From assembly GCA_965218775.1 (NCBI GenBank), contig CBDCLS010000001.1:62001-126000 (forward strand): a stretch of 64,000 bases of DNA. The letters are read 5' to 3'. Within the stretch, counting starts at the first letter, position 1, and each line of letters opens with the position of its first letter. Position numbers and translations under genes: made by a program. Below the pieces are notes generated by a model. That model saw nothing but the letters and a program-made list of their open reading frames with translations, made no database searches and was not told where the DNA came from. Shown piece by piece: positions 43,240 through 51,501 of this stretch. Source of the stretch: CAUZIZ01 sp965218775. Its GTDB lineage: Bacteria; Acidobacteriota; UBA6911; RPQK01; JAJDTT01.

Positions 43240-44340
43240 TCAGATAATCTCCAACGTCGCCTGCAAGGCACCCGCTGCTTTGATCGCCTGTATGATCGCG
43301 AAGATGTCCCGAGGTGTTGCGCCCACTGCGTTGAGGGCTCTCACTACGTCATCGATACTAGCGCCTTCTTCTATGACGACTTGTTTCGCGGGCTCTTCCT
43401 GGACCTCGACCGTCTCATTGGGAACGACGACGGTCTCTCCGCTCGAGAACGGGGACGGTTGGGAAATGGCGAACTGGGTGCCTATCTGGACAGCCAAGGC
43501 CCCATGAACGATGGCCACGGCCGAGATCCGAACCTTGTTGCCAAAGATGATCGTTCCCGTCTTCTCATTAAGGACGATCTTGGCGATACGGTCCACGTCC
43601 AGGACCTGGTTCTCAATCGTCGCAATGAAGGGCACGATGTCTGATCGATGCTCTTCAGGAACCATGATCTTGACCGCCCGGCTATCCATAGGACGGGCGA
43701 TACCAGCCAGCATTTTCTGGTTGATCACGTCGGCTAACCTTTTGGCCGTCGTGAAATCGCTTTCGTGCAGGATCAGATTGAGCACTGACCTACCCTGCAG
43801 CGAGACCTCGACCTCTTCCTCCACGGTTCCCCCTTCGGGCACTCTTCCGACGGTGGGCTGGTTCTTCTGAACTCCAGAGGTAGCCGATCGGGCGGAAAAC
43901 CCTCCGATGGAAACGGCTCCCTGTGCAACCGCGTACGGCTGCCCATTGGGAGCCAGCAGATCTGACCTCAGGAGAACTCCCCCCTGCAAGCTATCGGCGT
44001 CTCCTATGGAAGAGACGGTGACATCGATCCTGCTGCCTTTCCGGGCGAAAGCGGGAAGGACAGCTGTGACCATGACAGCCGCAGTATTGGTGATCTGGAT
44101 CGAACGGGCAGGAATCGTGATGCCCAGCCGATTCAAGAGATTGGTGAGGGTCTGGGTCGTAAAGAAAGTCTGACGGCTGTCGCCTGTTCCATCCAGGCCC
44201 ACCACCAGACCATAGCCTAGCAGCTGGTTCTCCCGGACACCCTGAAACCTGGCGATGTCCTTGATCCTGGACGGCTCTCCCCAGAGACTCGCCGTCAACA
44301 GCGCCATGCCCAACAAGAACAGACAAACAGGCTTTCTCAT
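43240..44340 (-). CDS. flgI: Flagellar P-ring protein FlgI
   Basis: 366 residues, periplasmic. FlgI polymerises into the ring in the peptidoglycan layer around the rod. Signal peptide MRKPVCLFLLGMALLTASLWG, then SRIKDIARFQGVRENQLLGYGLVVGLDGTGDS and ARPMDSRAVKIMVPEEHRSDIVPFIATIENQVLDVD, EKTGTIIFGNKVRISAVAIVHG, ASIDDVVRALNAVGATPRDIFAIIQAIKAAGALQATLEII, all standard. The ATG at 44340 has GTGGAG upstream and gives the signal peptide; the frame is open to 44391. Confidence 0.94.
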   Translation of the reverse strand: MRKPVCLFLLGMALLTASLWGEPSRIKDIARFQGVRENQLLGYGLVVGLDGTGDSRQTFFTTQTLTNLLNRLGITIPARSIQITNTAAVMVTAVLPAFARKGSRIDVTVSSIGDADSLQGGVLLRSDLLAPNGQPYAVAQGAVSIGGFSARSATSGVQKNQPTVGRVPEGGTVEEEVEVSLQGRSVLNLILHESDFTTAKRLADVINQKMLAGIARPMDSRAVKIMVPEEHRSDIVPFIATIENQVLDVDRIAKIVLNEKTGTIIFGNKVRISAVAIVHGALAVQIGTQFAISQPSPFSSGETVVVPNETVEVQEEPAKQVVIEEGASIDDVVRALNAVGATPRDIFAIIQAIKAAGALQATLEII

Positions 44341-44417
44341 TGGCCACTCCACGGAACCAATCCTGGAGGACGAGGCCGTTTGTTTCGGCATGGTTGGGCT
44401 AGGTACTCCATTGCGGC

Positions 44418-45107
44418 CTAGAAAGGCCAGATCCCTGACAGTACCTGATAGAGGACGCCAGGTCTTTGGGCCTCCGATACCAACCCCTGTCCCTGAACTT
44501 GGATCTCCAATTCGGCCAGTTTGGTAGACGGAACCGAGTTGTTGGGTGAAATGTCCTGGGGTCGAACGACGCCTCTCACCGTGACCATCTGTTGCTCGTT
44601 GTTGATCGCGATTGCACGGTTGCCTTCCAGCAGCAGCGAGCCGTTGGGAAAGACTTCAACCACCCGAGCAGCAATGCTGGTACGCAAAACGCTTCTTCTC
44701 GTTGTCGAAGCGTCCCCCGTGAACTCACGTGTACGGGAGCCACCGGCCAGGTTCGGAAGCTCGGAGACCACCTTCTCGAGTCCATAGAGATTAGGAAACT
44801 TTGAGTCCATGTTCTCCGCTCTGGAGCTTTCCGTAGTGGCCTCGGCCAGGGCACTGGTCTCTTCCAACACCTGGATCGTCACGATATCGGCCAGTCGGCC
44901 CGCCTTAAGATCGCGAAACCCTCCTGCCAGATAGGCAGTTTCAGACCAGAGAGATCCGTGTCCCTGCCGGTTGTCGGTAGGCAGGGATCTAGCCTGACGA
45001 ACATAGTCTGAGAGGGTATCCCCAGATCCCGCCTTCTTGGCAGATCCACCACATCCAACCACAGTCAATAAGAGCGCGATAAGAAGCTGACGAAGGGTTC
45101 CGTTCAT
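44418..45107 (-). CDS. flgH: Flagellar L-ring lipoprotein FlgH
   Basis: 229 residues. FlgH forms the outer-membrane ring. Lipoprotein signal MNGTLRQLLIALLLTVVGC with lipobox VVGC. Family marks: GSLWSETAYLAGGFRDLKAGRLADIVTIQVLEETSALAEATTESSRAE, LEGNRAIAINNEQQMVTVRGVVRPQDISPNNSVPSTKLAELEIQVQGQG. The ATG at 45107 overlaps the flgA stop (GGATGA) and has GGAGG upstream; the long open frame before it is antisense-quality sequence within flgA. Confidence 0.93.
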   Translation of the reverse strand: MNGTLRQLLIALLLTVVGCGGSAKKAGSGDTLSDYVRQARSLPTDNRQGHGSLWSETAYLAGGFRDLKAGRLADIVTIQVLEETSALAEATTESSRAENMDSKFPNLYGLEKVVSELPNLAGGSRTREFTGDASTTRRSVLRTSIAARVVEVFPNGSLLLEGNRAIAINNEQQMVTVRGVVRPQDISPNNSVPSTKLAELEIQVQGQGLVSEAQRPGVLYQVLSGIWPF

Positions 45108-46087
45108 CCGATTTCCTCCGGAAGCGAGACGCGCACAGTCTTGTTTCCAATCACCTCCACCCGCAGGAGCTGATGGCTTTCTAGGTTCTCGACCTGAATG
45201 GTGTCGCCCAGCGTTCCTGCATCGCGCGCCCTCCCCAGGGTGCTGACACGAAAGGTGCGCCCCTGGGCGATGACGGTCACCACATCGTTTCTTGCCACCA
45301 ACATCGGCGTCTTGAGGTGACTGGCATCCAGAACCTGACCCGCCTCGAGGCCTCGCTTGGCGACCAGGTTCACGACCCGGTCCGGGTCGGTATAGAAAGA
45401 CTCCAGACGGCTGAAGCTCCGCTCCATCAGCGTAAGATCCGAGCGCTGCAGCTTCTGGCCATAAGCGACGGGACGCGAGAGAACAACTACCTTGGACAGA
45501 GCCGAGGCGTAGATTCTGGCCCACTGACTCTTGGCGTGTTTGCCGTCGACGAAGAAATCCAGCTTGAGGCTCAGACCGTCCAAGTGGTTCAAAGGGTCTG
45601 GTAGAACCACTTGAACCCTGAGCTCTCCTCTCGGGAGGATCAGGTCCTGGGGAACATCGATTCTCACGATGTCGAAGGTGAGGTCGGATCGATAGGCTTC
45701 AAACGCCCCCCGAATCGCTTCCCTGATCGCTGACCTGCCTACCACCTGGCTCTGACGAGTGATGAGAACCCGCTCCGGCATTTCCAGCCGAAGGTTGTGC
45801 AAATCGATAGCCCCCCTCTTGAACTGCTCCAGCAGGTAGGATTTCTCCAGCCAGCGGTAGTGCCCGGGATAGGGAGAGTAGCCAATTGGAAACGCATTGA
45901 GGCGATCAGACTCGGGCTCTATTTGAGCAATGTCACCCAAGGAAAGGGTCTCGGATGTAACCTCGATTCGCTCTGGGACGCGCACTGTCTGCCCCAAAGC
46001 GAGGGGGAGCAGACTTCCCAGGACAAAGAGCTGGGAAAGGTGACGGAAAAGTGGCAATAGTGTCAAGATCTGGCTTTCGAGCATCAT
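45104..46087 (-). CDS. flgA: Flagella basal body P-ring formation protein FlgA
   Basis: 327 residues, periplasmic chaperone for FlgI assembly. A hydrophobic N-terminus (LFVLGSLLPLALG) serves as signal peptide. The C-terminal SAF-type domain is clear: VVLSRPVAYGQKLQRSDLTLMERSFSRL, VVNLVAKRGLEAGQVLDASHLKTPMLVARNDVVTVIAQGRTFRVSTLGRARDAGTLGDTIQVENLES and LRVEVIGNKTVRV. The N-terminal half is less conserved. It follows flgG by overlap and is longer than the E. coli form (219 residues), as in many non-enteric species. Confidence 0.88.
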   Translation of the reverse strand: MMLESQILTLLPLFRHLSQLFVLGSLLPLALGQTVRVPERIEVTSETLSLGDIAQIEPESDRLNAFPIGYSPYPGHYRWLEKSYLLEQFKRGAIDLHNLRLEMPERVLITRQSQVVGRSAIREAIRGAFEAYRSDLTFDIVRIDVPQDLILPRGELRVQVVLPDPLNHLDGLSLKLDFFVDGKHAKSQWARIYASALSKVVVLSRPVAYGQKLQRSDLTLMERSFSRLESFYTDPDRVVNLVAKRGLEAGQVLDASHLKTPMLVARNDVVTVIAQGRTFRVSTLGRARDAGTLGDTIQVENLESHQLLRVEVIGNKTVRVSLPEEIG

Positions 46088-46875
46088 TATCTCGTCAGAT
46101 TGTTGACCTGCTCGTACATTTCATCTGCCGAGCGGACCACTCGCGAACTCGATTCGTAAGCGCGCTGGCTCACGATGAGATTGATCATCTCCTCCACGAT
46201 ATTGACATTGGACTGTTCGAGAAATCCCTGGTTGAGCCTACCCAGGCCGTTCTCGCTGGGTGATCCGGTAACCGGATCCCCGCTGGCTGCGGTGGGGAGA
46301 AACAGGTTTTTTCCGATACTGTCCAGCCCGGCAGGATTGGCAAAGCTTGCGATCTCGATCCTGCCCACCTGCTGCGCATTGCTCTGACCGGGAAGGCTGA
46401 CGGACACGGTTCCGTCCTGAGCGATGCTAACCTGCGCTCCCTCCTGAGGGATCGCGATCTGGGGTTCCACAGGGTCCCCGGAGGCGGTCACGAGATTCCG
46501 CTCCCGATTCAGATGAAAGGCACCGGCTCGGGTGAAGGCGATCTGTCCATCCGGCATCCTCACCTGAAAGAATCCCCGCCCTGAGATGACGACGTCCAGT
46601 TGATTCCCCGTGGTCACAAAATCACCCTGTGTGAAAATGATCTCGTTCGAAACCGCCTGAGTCCCGAGTCCAATCTGCAGACCCGTTGGAACTTCAGTCG
46701 AGGAAGAGGCATTACTTCCAGGTGCGATCAGGTTCTGATAGAGCAGATCCTGGAATTGAGTACGTCTCTGCTTGAACCCAGTCGTATTGACGTTAGCGAT
46801 GTTGTGTGCAATGTTGTCGATATTGATCTGCAAAGCCTCCATTCCGGTGGCCGCGCTATAGAGTGCCCTTAGCAT
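46087..46875 (-). CDS. flgG: Flagellar distal rod protein FlgG
   Basis: 262 residues. N-terminal MLRALYSAATGMEALQINIDNIAHNIANVNTTGFKQRRTQFQDLLYQNL and C-terminal LGRLNQGFLEQSNVNIVEEMINLIVSQRAYESSSRVVRSADEMYEQVNNLTR are the FlgG standard (length 260-262). The ATG has GGAGG upstream. Exported without cleavage by the flagellar type III system. Confidence 0.95.
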   Translation of the reverse strand: MLRALYSAATGMEALQINIDNIAHNIANVNTTGFKQRRTQFQDLLYQNLIAPGSNASSSTEVPTGLQIGLGTQAVSNEIIFTQGDFVTTGNQLDVVISGRGFFQVRMPDGQIAFTRAGAFHLNRERNLVTASGDPVEPQIAIPQEGAQVSIAQDGTVSVSLPGQSNAQQVGRIEIASFANPAGLDSIGKNLFLPTAASGDPVTGSPSENGLGRLNQGFLEQSNVNIVEEMINLIVSQRAYESSSRVVRSADEMYEQVNNLTR

Positions 46876-46898
46876 AGTTATCCTCCGATGTAGACTAG

Positions 46899-47654
46899 TT
46901 ACAAACGAGCCACGTCATCCAGGACCTTGCGGTCCACGTTGTCGGAGAGAGATCGAACGACTCGACTCAACAGTTCAAAGCTGCGCATGATGGAAATCGC
47001 CTCGGCCACTCCCACAATCGGATTCACGTTGGCCTGCTCCAGAAAGCCCTGCCTCAGGGAGAGCTCACTGGGAACCTTTTCGCGAGCTGCCGGACCTGCC
47101 TGGAAGAGGGTTCCTGCGGCTTTCGACAGATGGGCAGTATCCTCGAACGAGACGATTTTCATCCGTCCCGCCCTAACCCCATCCACGCTCACCTCTCCAG
47201 CCGCCGAGATTTGAACCTCACCTTGGGGAAGAACGAGCCTGGAGTTCTTGCCCACTCCGCTGGCGTCCATCCGCAACAATGGATATCCGTCTCCGGAGAC
47301 CAACTCGTTATTCTGGCTGATGCGAAAGCTGCCGTTGCGCGTGTAGCGGATGCCGTGGGGAGTCTCGACCGCGAAGAATCCGTCACCAGCCAAGGCCACA
47401 TGGAGCGGATTGCCTGTCCGGACCAGCTCACCGGGGCTCATGTCGATGACGGTTCTCACCCTTACCAGTGAGCCGTTCGTAGCCCTCTCGATATCGCTCA
47501 TCTGGTCCTTGGGCACACGGCTCGTATTGCTGAAAGTAATCAGTTGCTTCTTGAATCCAGCTGACCCCAGATTGGCCATGTTATTGGCAGAAACATCCAG
47601 GGACTTGGCTCTACTGTTTAGCCCAGTGAAGGCCATGAACAAGCTATGACTCAT
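46899..47654 (-). CDS. flgF: Flagellar proximal rod protein FlgF
   Basis: 251 residues. Rod-family N-terminus SLFMAFTGLNSRAKSLDVSANNMANLGSAGFKKQLITF and C-terminus LSLRQGFLEQANVNPIVGVAEAISIMRSFELLSRVVRSLSDN. The shared flgF/flgG pair order supports FlgF. The ATG at 47654 has GAGGAGG directly upstream; a TTG at 47666 in frame would overlap this site. First gene of the operon, 19 bases downstream of a sigma-54 promoter. Confidence 0.92.
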   Translation of the reverse strand: MSHSLFMAFTGLNSRAKSLDVSANNMANLGSAGFKKQLITFSNTSRVPKDQMSDIERATNGSLVRVRTVIDMSPGELVRTGNPLHVALAGDGFFAVETPHGIRYTRNGSFRISQNNELVSGDGYPLLRMDASGVGKNSRLVLPQGEVQISAAGEVSVDGVRAGRMKIVSFEDTAHLSKAAGTLFQAGPAAREKVPSELSLRQGFLEQANVNPIVGVAEAISIMRSFELLSRVVRSLSDNVDRKVLDDVARL

Positions 47655-47672
47655 AATCCTCCTCAATGAATA

Positions 47673-47689
47673 TGCAACTCTCGTGCCAA
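47673..47689 (-). promoter_or_regulatory. Sigma-54 promoter of the flgF operon
   Basis: On the minus strand TTGGCACGAGAGTTGCA, matching YTGGCACG-N4-TTGCW fully. The transcript would start near 47661, only a few bases before the GAGGAGG of flgF. Confidence 0.87.
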
Positions 47690-47801
47690 TGTCTGGTGTG
47701 GCTAGCCCCAGCGGTCAGACTCGTGCAGGAAGTCCAAGGTTCCGCCCAGGAAAAACGCGGGCCGCCAAGATGATTGGGTCGCCACAGCAGGTTCGGCATG
47801 A

Positions 47802-48683
47802 TCATCCGGCCTCGACTCCGCCGATCGCGGTGGGCAGTTCTTGCCCAATCGACTCGGCAAACTTCTCCAGCGAGCGTTCGATGAACAGGTCAGCCCAGTG
47901 GCCGCGTCGAACGTATCTGCACCAAAGGCTCTCCCCCAGAGACTCGATTCGAAGCTCTCGGGCAGCGAATGTCCCCACTCGGGAAACCACCTCCTCCAGG
48001 ATTTCTCGGGGACGGGCGGTCTCGAAATACAAGATCTCACTGGAGGAATCTTCGTGGGACTGAAGAAACTCCCGCAAACCCTCTTCGACGTTGTCATCGC
48101 TTGCCAGAAAGGCGTGCACGGAACAGTCGAGCATCTTCCGCAGCATATGAACCACAGATACTGGATTGCTTGCAGCGGTCACGATTACGAGAGATCCGCT
48201 GGTTTGCTTGTACTCGAGAGGGAGCATCCGGAACTCGACATAGAGTCTCTTGGGAAGACGATCGAGAAGATTCCCGCTCAGGTCTGGTTTGATTTCGCCT
48301 ATCCAGGGGAAGCCTAGTTGTTGGCTCAGAGTTGCCGTTAGCTCTCGTGAGCTGACGAAATTGAGACGAGTCAGCCATTCTCCGGTGCTGCCACCTTGTT
48401 GAGCCTGCATTCTAAGTACAGCCTCCAATTGATCCTCGGTGATGATCCCCTTCTCCACCAGAATGAACCCGAGTCGGGACTTTCTGATATCCAGGGGCTC
48501 TTCCTCGGAACCTTCCCAGAACCGCTGAATGACCGGAAAAATCGCTCCTTCGAGGCACTCTATAGAGCAGTACCACTCGCGCTCCCAGTGAACGCCCTGG
48601 CGCACGACCGGTTGGAGCCACTGACGCAAGAGGCTCTCCCTCTGGTCGCACCGTAGGTTACTGCAGGGTACGGCCTTCATCAT
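47802..48683 (-). CDS. Stand-alone MshEN/GspE-N domain protein with N-terminal Cys motif, candidate c-di-GMP effector
   Basis: 293 residues. The N-terminal part holds CSNLRC and YCSIEC, four cysteines spaced like a small zinc site. Residues about 70-180 form a GspE N-terminal (MshEN) domain: SRLGFILVEKGIITEDQLEAVLRMQAQ, NFVSSRELTATLSQQLGFPWI and LLDRLPKRLYVEFRMLPLEYKQTSGSLVIVTAASNP. MshEN domains of the RLGxxLVxxGxxxxxxLxxxLxxQ type bind c-di-GMP, and this pattern is present. There is no ATPase domain. It overlaps the preceding gene and is the last gene of the flhA operon. A c-di-GMP-responsive flagellar regulator is inferred; function is not proven. Confidence 0.75.
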   Translation of the reverse strand: MMKAVPCSNLRCDQRESLLRQWLQPVVRQGVHWEREWYCSIECLEGAIFPVIQRFWEGSEEEPLDIRKSRLGFILVEKGIITEDQLEAVLRMQAQQGGSTGEWLTRLNFVSSRELTATLSQQLGFPWIGEIKPDLSGNLLDRLPKRLYVEFRMLPLEYKQTSGSLVIVTAASNPVSVVHMLRKMLDCSVHAFLASDDNVEEGLREFLQSHEDSSSEILYFETARPREILEEVVSRVGTFAARELRIESLGESLWCRYVRRGHWADLFIERSLEKFAESIGQELPTAIGGVEAG

Positions 48684-49149
48684 CAATTCCCTGTTTTGCG
48701 AAGTGTCTTTGCAAACCCAATACCAATTCGGTCTCACCACTTCGGAGGCCTAACTTCTCCGAGATTTCCCCCGAAGTGAGTCCCCTTTCAGCCAGTGAAA
48801 GGACGTGGTGTTTCTTGTCCAGCCTGGTGGGACGAAAGTCTTGCGGTTCAGTTGAGAATGCCGGTCCCAGACCGATTCTTCCGAGAGTGACCTGGAGATC
48901 CCTGAGCCTCTCGCCGTGGGTCTTTTCAAGAGAGCCTAGCCTCGATTGCAACTTGGACTCCGCCAGCTCGCGAATCTCCTTCAGCTCAATTAAGAGCCGA
49001 CTGATCTCGGCCTGATCTCTTCTGATGGAAATGCAAACAAGAAGGAGTGCGAAGAAAAACGCGAGCAGCAGATAGGGAATAGCGATTGAGGTTGCTTCAA
49101 TCGAGATAAAGTCCGCCAGGGTTGCGCAGATCTGGGCCAGATACCTCAT
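48658..49149 (-). CDS. Membrane-anchored coiled-coil protein with C-terminal DUF2802-like helical motif
   Basis: 163 residues. One transmembrane segment (about 20-43: IAIPYLLLAFFFALLLVCI), then a coiled coil (RRDQAEISRLLIELKEIRELAESKLQSRLGSLEKTHGERLRDLQ) and a C-terminal helix-turn-helix-like segment KKHHVLSLAERGLTSGEISEKLGLRSGETELVLGLQRHF, which resembles the DUF2802 domain of proteins encoded in flagellar operons of several phyla. Role unknown; inner-membrane with cytoplasmic tail. Its start overlaps the fliN stop (ATGA-type) and its end overlaps the next gene, so expression is coupled to the switch genes. Confidence 0.72.
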   Translation of the reverse strand: MRYLAQICATLADFISIEATSIAIPYLLLAFFFALLLVCISIRRDQAEISRLLIELKEIRELAESKLQSRLGSLEKTHGERLRDLQVTLGRIGLGPAFSTEPQDFRPTRLDKKHHVLSLAERGLTSGEISEKLGLRSGETELVLGLQRHFAKQGIDDEGRTLQ

Positions 49150-49712
49150 TCCGAATCTCCAAGTGAGGCGATTCGCGCGGCTGGGGTGTCGATCTCAGTG
49201 ATCTGGATCCCGTAGTACCCATCGATTGCGACGATCTTTCCCCGCGCGAACATCTTTTCGTTGACCTTCAAGACCGCTAGCTCGTCAGGTGCCTGGTCCA
49301 GGGCCAGCACCGATCCCGATGTCAACGTCAAGATGTCCTTCAGGGGAAGGCAGGTCGATCCGAAGCTAACCGTTAGGGGTAGCTCAATGTCCAGAATACG
49401 CCGCACCACAGATGGGTATTCATGGGTCGCCTTTACTGTCTCTGGCAGCTTACTCGGAGTGACATTTTCATCCACAGCCTCCGCGGACGCTACCGTCTCT
49501 GGCGGTTCACTCGGAGTGACGTTTTCATCCACAGCCTCCGCGGACGCTACCGTCTCTGGCGGTTCACTCGGAGTGACGTTTTCATCCACAGCCTCCGCGG
49601 ACGCTACTGTCTCTGGCGGTTCACTCGGAGTGACGTTTTCATCCAGAGTCTCCTCGGGGGGAGGCGTCGAGACGGCTTTGTCTTGATCTTGGGGCATCTC
49701 CGGTTCGGTCAT
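49146..49712 (-). CDS. fliN: Flagellar switch protein FliN with tandem N-terminal repeats
   Basis: 188 residues. The C-terminal SpoA domain (about 105-180: YPSVVRRILDIELPLTVSFGSTCLPLKDILTLTSGSVLALDQAPDELAVLKVNEKMFARGKIVAIDGYYGIQITEI) is the FliN fold of the C-ring. The N-terminal half consists of four near-identical 20-residue units (DENVTPSEPPETVASAEAV), probably disordered and acidic. FliN often has a disordered N-terminus, but an exact repeat array is not typical. A second SpoA-only fliN lies at 59261-59545. The gene is directly downstream of fliM. Confidence 0.9.
   Translation of the reverse strand: MTEPEMPQDQDKAVSTPPPEETLDENVTPSEPPETVASAEAVDENVTPSEPPETVASAEAVDENVTPSEPPETVASAEAVDENVTPSKLPETVKATHEYPSVVRRILDIELPLTVSFGSTCLPLKDILTLTSGSVLALDQAPDELAVLKVNEKMFARGKIVAIDGYYGIQITEIDTPAARIASLGDSE
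49434..49653. repeat. 60-bp tandem repeat in fliN (about 3.7 units)
   Basis: Units of 60 bp begin near 49434, 49494, 49554 and 49614; the inner two are identical except for single bases, the outer two have diverged. Each encodes 20 residues in the fliN frame. The period of 60 keeps the frame, so copy number can vary without loss of the protein. Confidence 0.9.
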
Positions 49713-49722
49713 GAGCTCTCCT

Positions 49723-50721
49723 CTATACGATCTGAATCGCTTTTCGACGCTCGGAAATCACAATCTTCGCCGCGAATTTTTTGGAGTCGTTCAGGGACAC
49801 ATCCAGGGGCGCCTGCAAACGGTGTTCCAACCGAACGACGTCCCCGGCCTTCAGGTCCAGGATCTCTTTCACACGCAACGGAGTTTGGCTGATTCGGGCC
49901 TCGACCCAGGTGGGTAGGTCAGGCACGACCTTTTTCATCTTCTGGATCTGGTCCGCCAGGTCTGGCGGGGGCGCCTTATCTTCCTGATCGAGGCCCAGAG
50001 ACAGAGCCTCCAAGAAGGGCTCGGGGAATCCCCAGAAGAGGTGACCTTCGACCTTACCCACCGTCATCTTCATCCGAACGAAGAACACTGGCTGCGTCGC
50101 GCTATAGAACTGAAGGAGTCGGGGCCGCGTCTCGCGGCAGTCGATGGCCGTCTCAAGCTTGACGAGAAAACTCCATGCTGTCTCCAACTCCTTGCTGAGA
50201 AGTTGGACCATAGATTCAAAGATACGCTGCTCGAGGTCGGTCACTTTGTGCTCAGTCTCAAGCGGGGTGGGCTTGCCCCCCATGAGAATCGAAATTATAG
50301 CGTGGACGATTGCACTTTCGACGCAGAGACCCACACGAAGCTCGCCAGGTTCTATTCGCAGGTACCACATCGAAGATGGCTCCGGCAGCGAGTGGGTAAA
50401 CTTCCGATAACTAATCATCTCAACGTCGAGAAACTTCAAGCCCACAAAGGTGCGAAGGACGGTCGACAGAGCCGACGCTGTCTTGTGGGCAAAGGTGTCG
50501 CATCCTAGACTCAAAGTGCCGACGACTTCCTCAGACAGGCTCCCGGATCGTGCCAGGGGAAACAGGTTCTGATCTTCGCCTACCTTGAGTTCGGCCGACT
50601 CCACACGGCCTTCGGCTTCATCGTCGGCACGATCCTCTTCAACGGACTCAGATTCGTCCCCACCAACCGCATCAAAGAGGGCGCTTACTTCTTCCTGGCT
50701 GAGGACCTTTTCTTCCACCAT
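49723..50721 (-). CDS. fliM: Flagellar motor switch protein FliM
   Basis: 332 residues. N-terminal CheY-binding motif VLSQEEVSALFDAVGG, a middle domain (KFTHSLPEPSSMWYLRIEPGELRVGLCVESAIVHAIISILMGG) and a C-terminal SpoA domain (DLPTWVEARISQTPLRVKEILDLKAGDVVRLEHRLQAPLDVSLN). The usual FliM GGxG motif region is replaced by a less typical acidic linker (ESVEEDRADDEAEGRVE). The ATG has AAGGAAG upstream and follows fliA by 16 bases. Confidence 0.92.
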   Translation of the reverse strand: MVEEKVLSQEEVSALFDAVGGDESESVEEDRADDEAEGRVESAELKVGEDQNLFPLARSGSLSEEVVGTLSLGCDTFAHKTASALSTVLRTFVGLKFLDVEMISYRKFTHSLPEPSSMWYLRIEPGELRVGLCVESAIVHAIISILMGGKPTPLETEHKVTDLEQRIFESMVQLLSKELETAWSFLVKLETAIDCRETRPRLLQFYSATQPVFFVRMKMTVGKVEGHLFWGFPEPFLEALSLGLDQEDKAPPPDLADQIQKMKKVVPDLPTWVEARISQTPLRVKEILDLKAGDVVRLEHRLQAPLDVSLNDSKKFAAKIVISERRKAIQIV

Positions 50722-50737
50722 CAGGCTTCCTTGTCTG

Positions 50738-51496
50738 CTATCGATTCCTGAGAACCGAATGCAGTTTTCCTCTCAGTCTCAGCATAGCTCGAGTGTGCAG
50801 CTGTGAGATGCGTGACTCGTTCACACCAAGAATCCGCCCGACTTCCTTCATGGTGAGCTCTTCGTAGTAATAGAGAGTGACGATCAAGCGCTCACGCTCG
50901 GGCAATAGGTCGATAAATCGACCCAGGATCTCTTTCAGCTCTACCTTGCGGCAAGTGTCAAAAGGCGAATCTTCATCGCTGGTCGGAACATGTTTCAGTG
51001 GCGCCGAATCTCCGTCGGCATCCTGCTCGGTGTCGGCCACCTGGAAGCGACCCAGGTTGAGTCCCTGCAGCTGATCCAAAGTGGAGTAATATTCGCTGAT
51101 TTCCATTCCCAGCTCTTTGGCGACTTCTTCATCCGAGGCAGGACGGCCCTTTCGCTGCTCCAGCCTGGCGTAAGCCGCTTCGACGTCCTTGCTCAGTTTT
51201 CTGAGGGAGCGGGGAGCCCAGTCAAGCCCTCGAAGACTATCCAGGATCGCTCCCCGAATTCTCAGTTCCGCATAGGTCTTGAACTGCACTCCTCGGCTCT
51301 CATCGAACTTTTCGACCGCGTCCAGGAGACCCATGATTCCCGCGCTGATCAGATCGTCCATCTCCACGCTGGCCGGGACTCGAAGCCCGATCCTTTGAGC
51401 GATGTACTTGATCTGAGGGAGGTGATCCAGGATCAGCCGATCCCGCTCACTCTGTGTTGGCTTGTGATACGTGCTGACTGCTGTGTTTGCTTGCAT
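50738..51496 (-). CDS. fliA: RNA polymerase sigma factor FliA (sigma-28)
   Basis: 252 residues, sigma-70 family, FliA/WhiG type. Region 2 (ERDRLILDHLPQIKYIAQRIGLRVPASVEMDDLISAGIMGLLDAVEKFDESRGVQFKTYAELRIRGAILDSLRGLDWAPRSLRK), region 3 (SKDVEAAYARLEQRKGRPASDEEVAKELGMEISEYYSTLDQL) and region 4 (LPERERLIVTLYYYEELTMKEVGRILGVNESRISQLHTRAMLRLRGKL) are complete. It drives late genes: promoters fitting it lie before fliC (14250), flgM (40782) and probably the HD-GYP gene (13019). Inhibited by FlgM. Confidence 0.94.
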   Translation of the reverse strand: MQANTAVSTYHKPTQSERDRLILDHLPQIKYIAQRIGLRVPASVEMDDLISAGIMGLLDAVEKFDESRGVQFKTYAELRIRGAILDSLRGLDWAPRSLRKLSKDVEAAYARLEQRKGRPASDEEVAKELGMEISEYYSTLDQLQGLNLGRFQVADTEQDADGDSAPLKHVPTSDEDSPFDTCRKVELKEILGRFIDLLPERERLIVTLYYYEELTMKEVGRILGVNESRISQLHTRAMLRLRGKLHSVLRNR

Positions 51497-51501
51497 GATC
51501 T

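Noticed and set aside
49434..49653. Regular 60-bp repeats considered as a CRISPR array
   Set aside because: Units are directly adjacent without variable spacers and are translated in frame within fliN.
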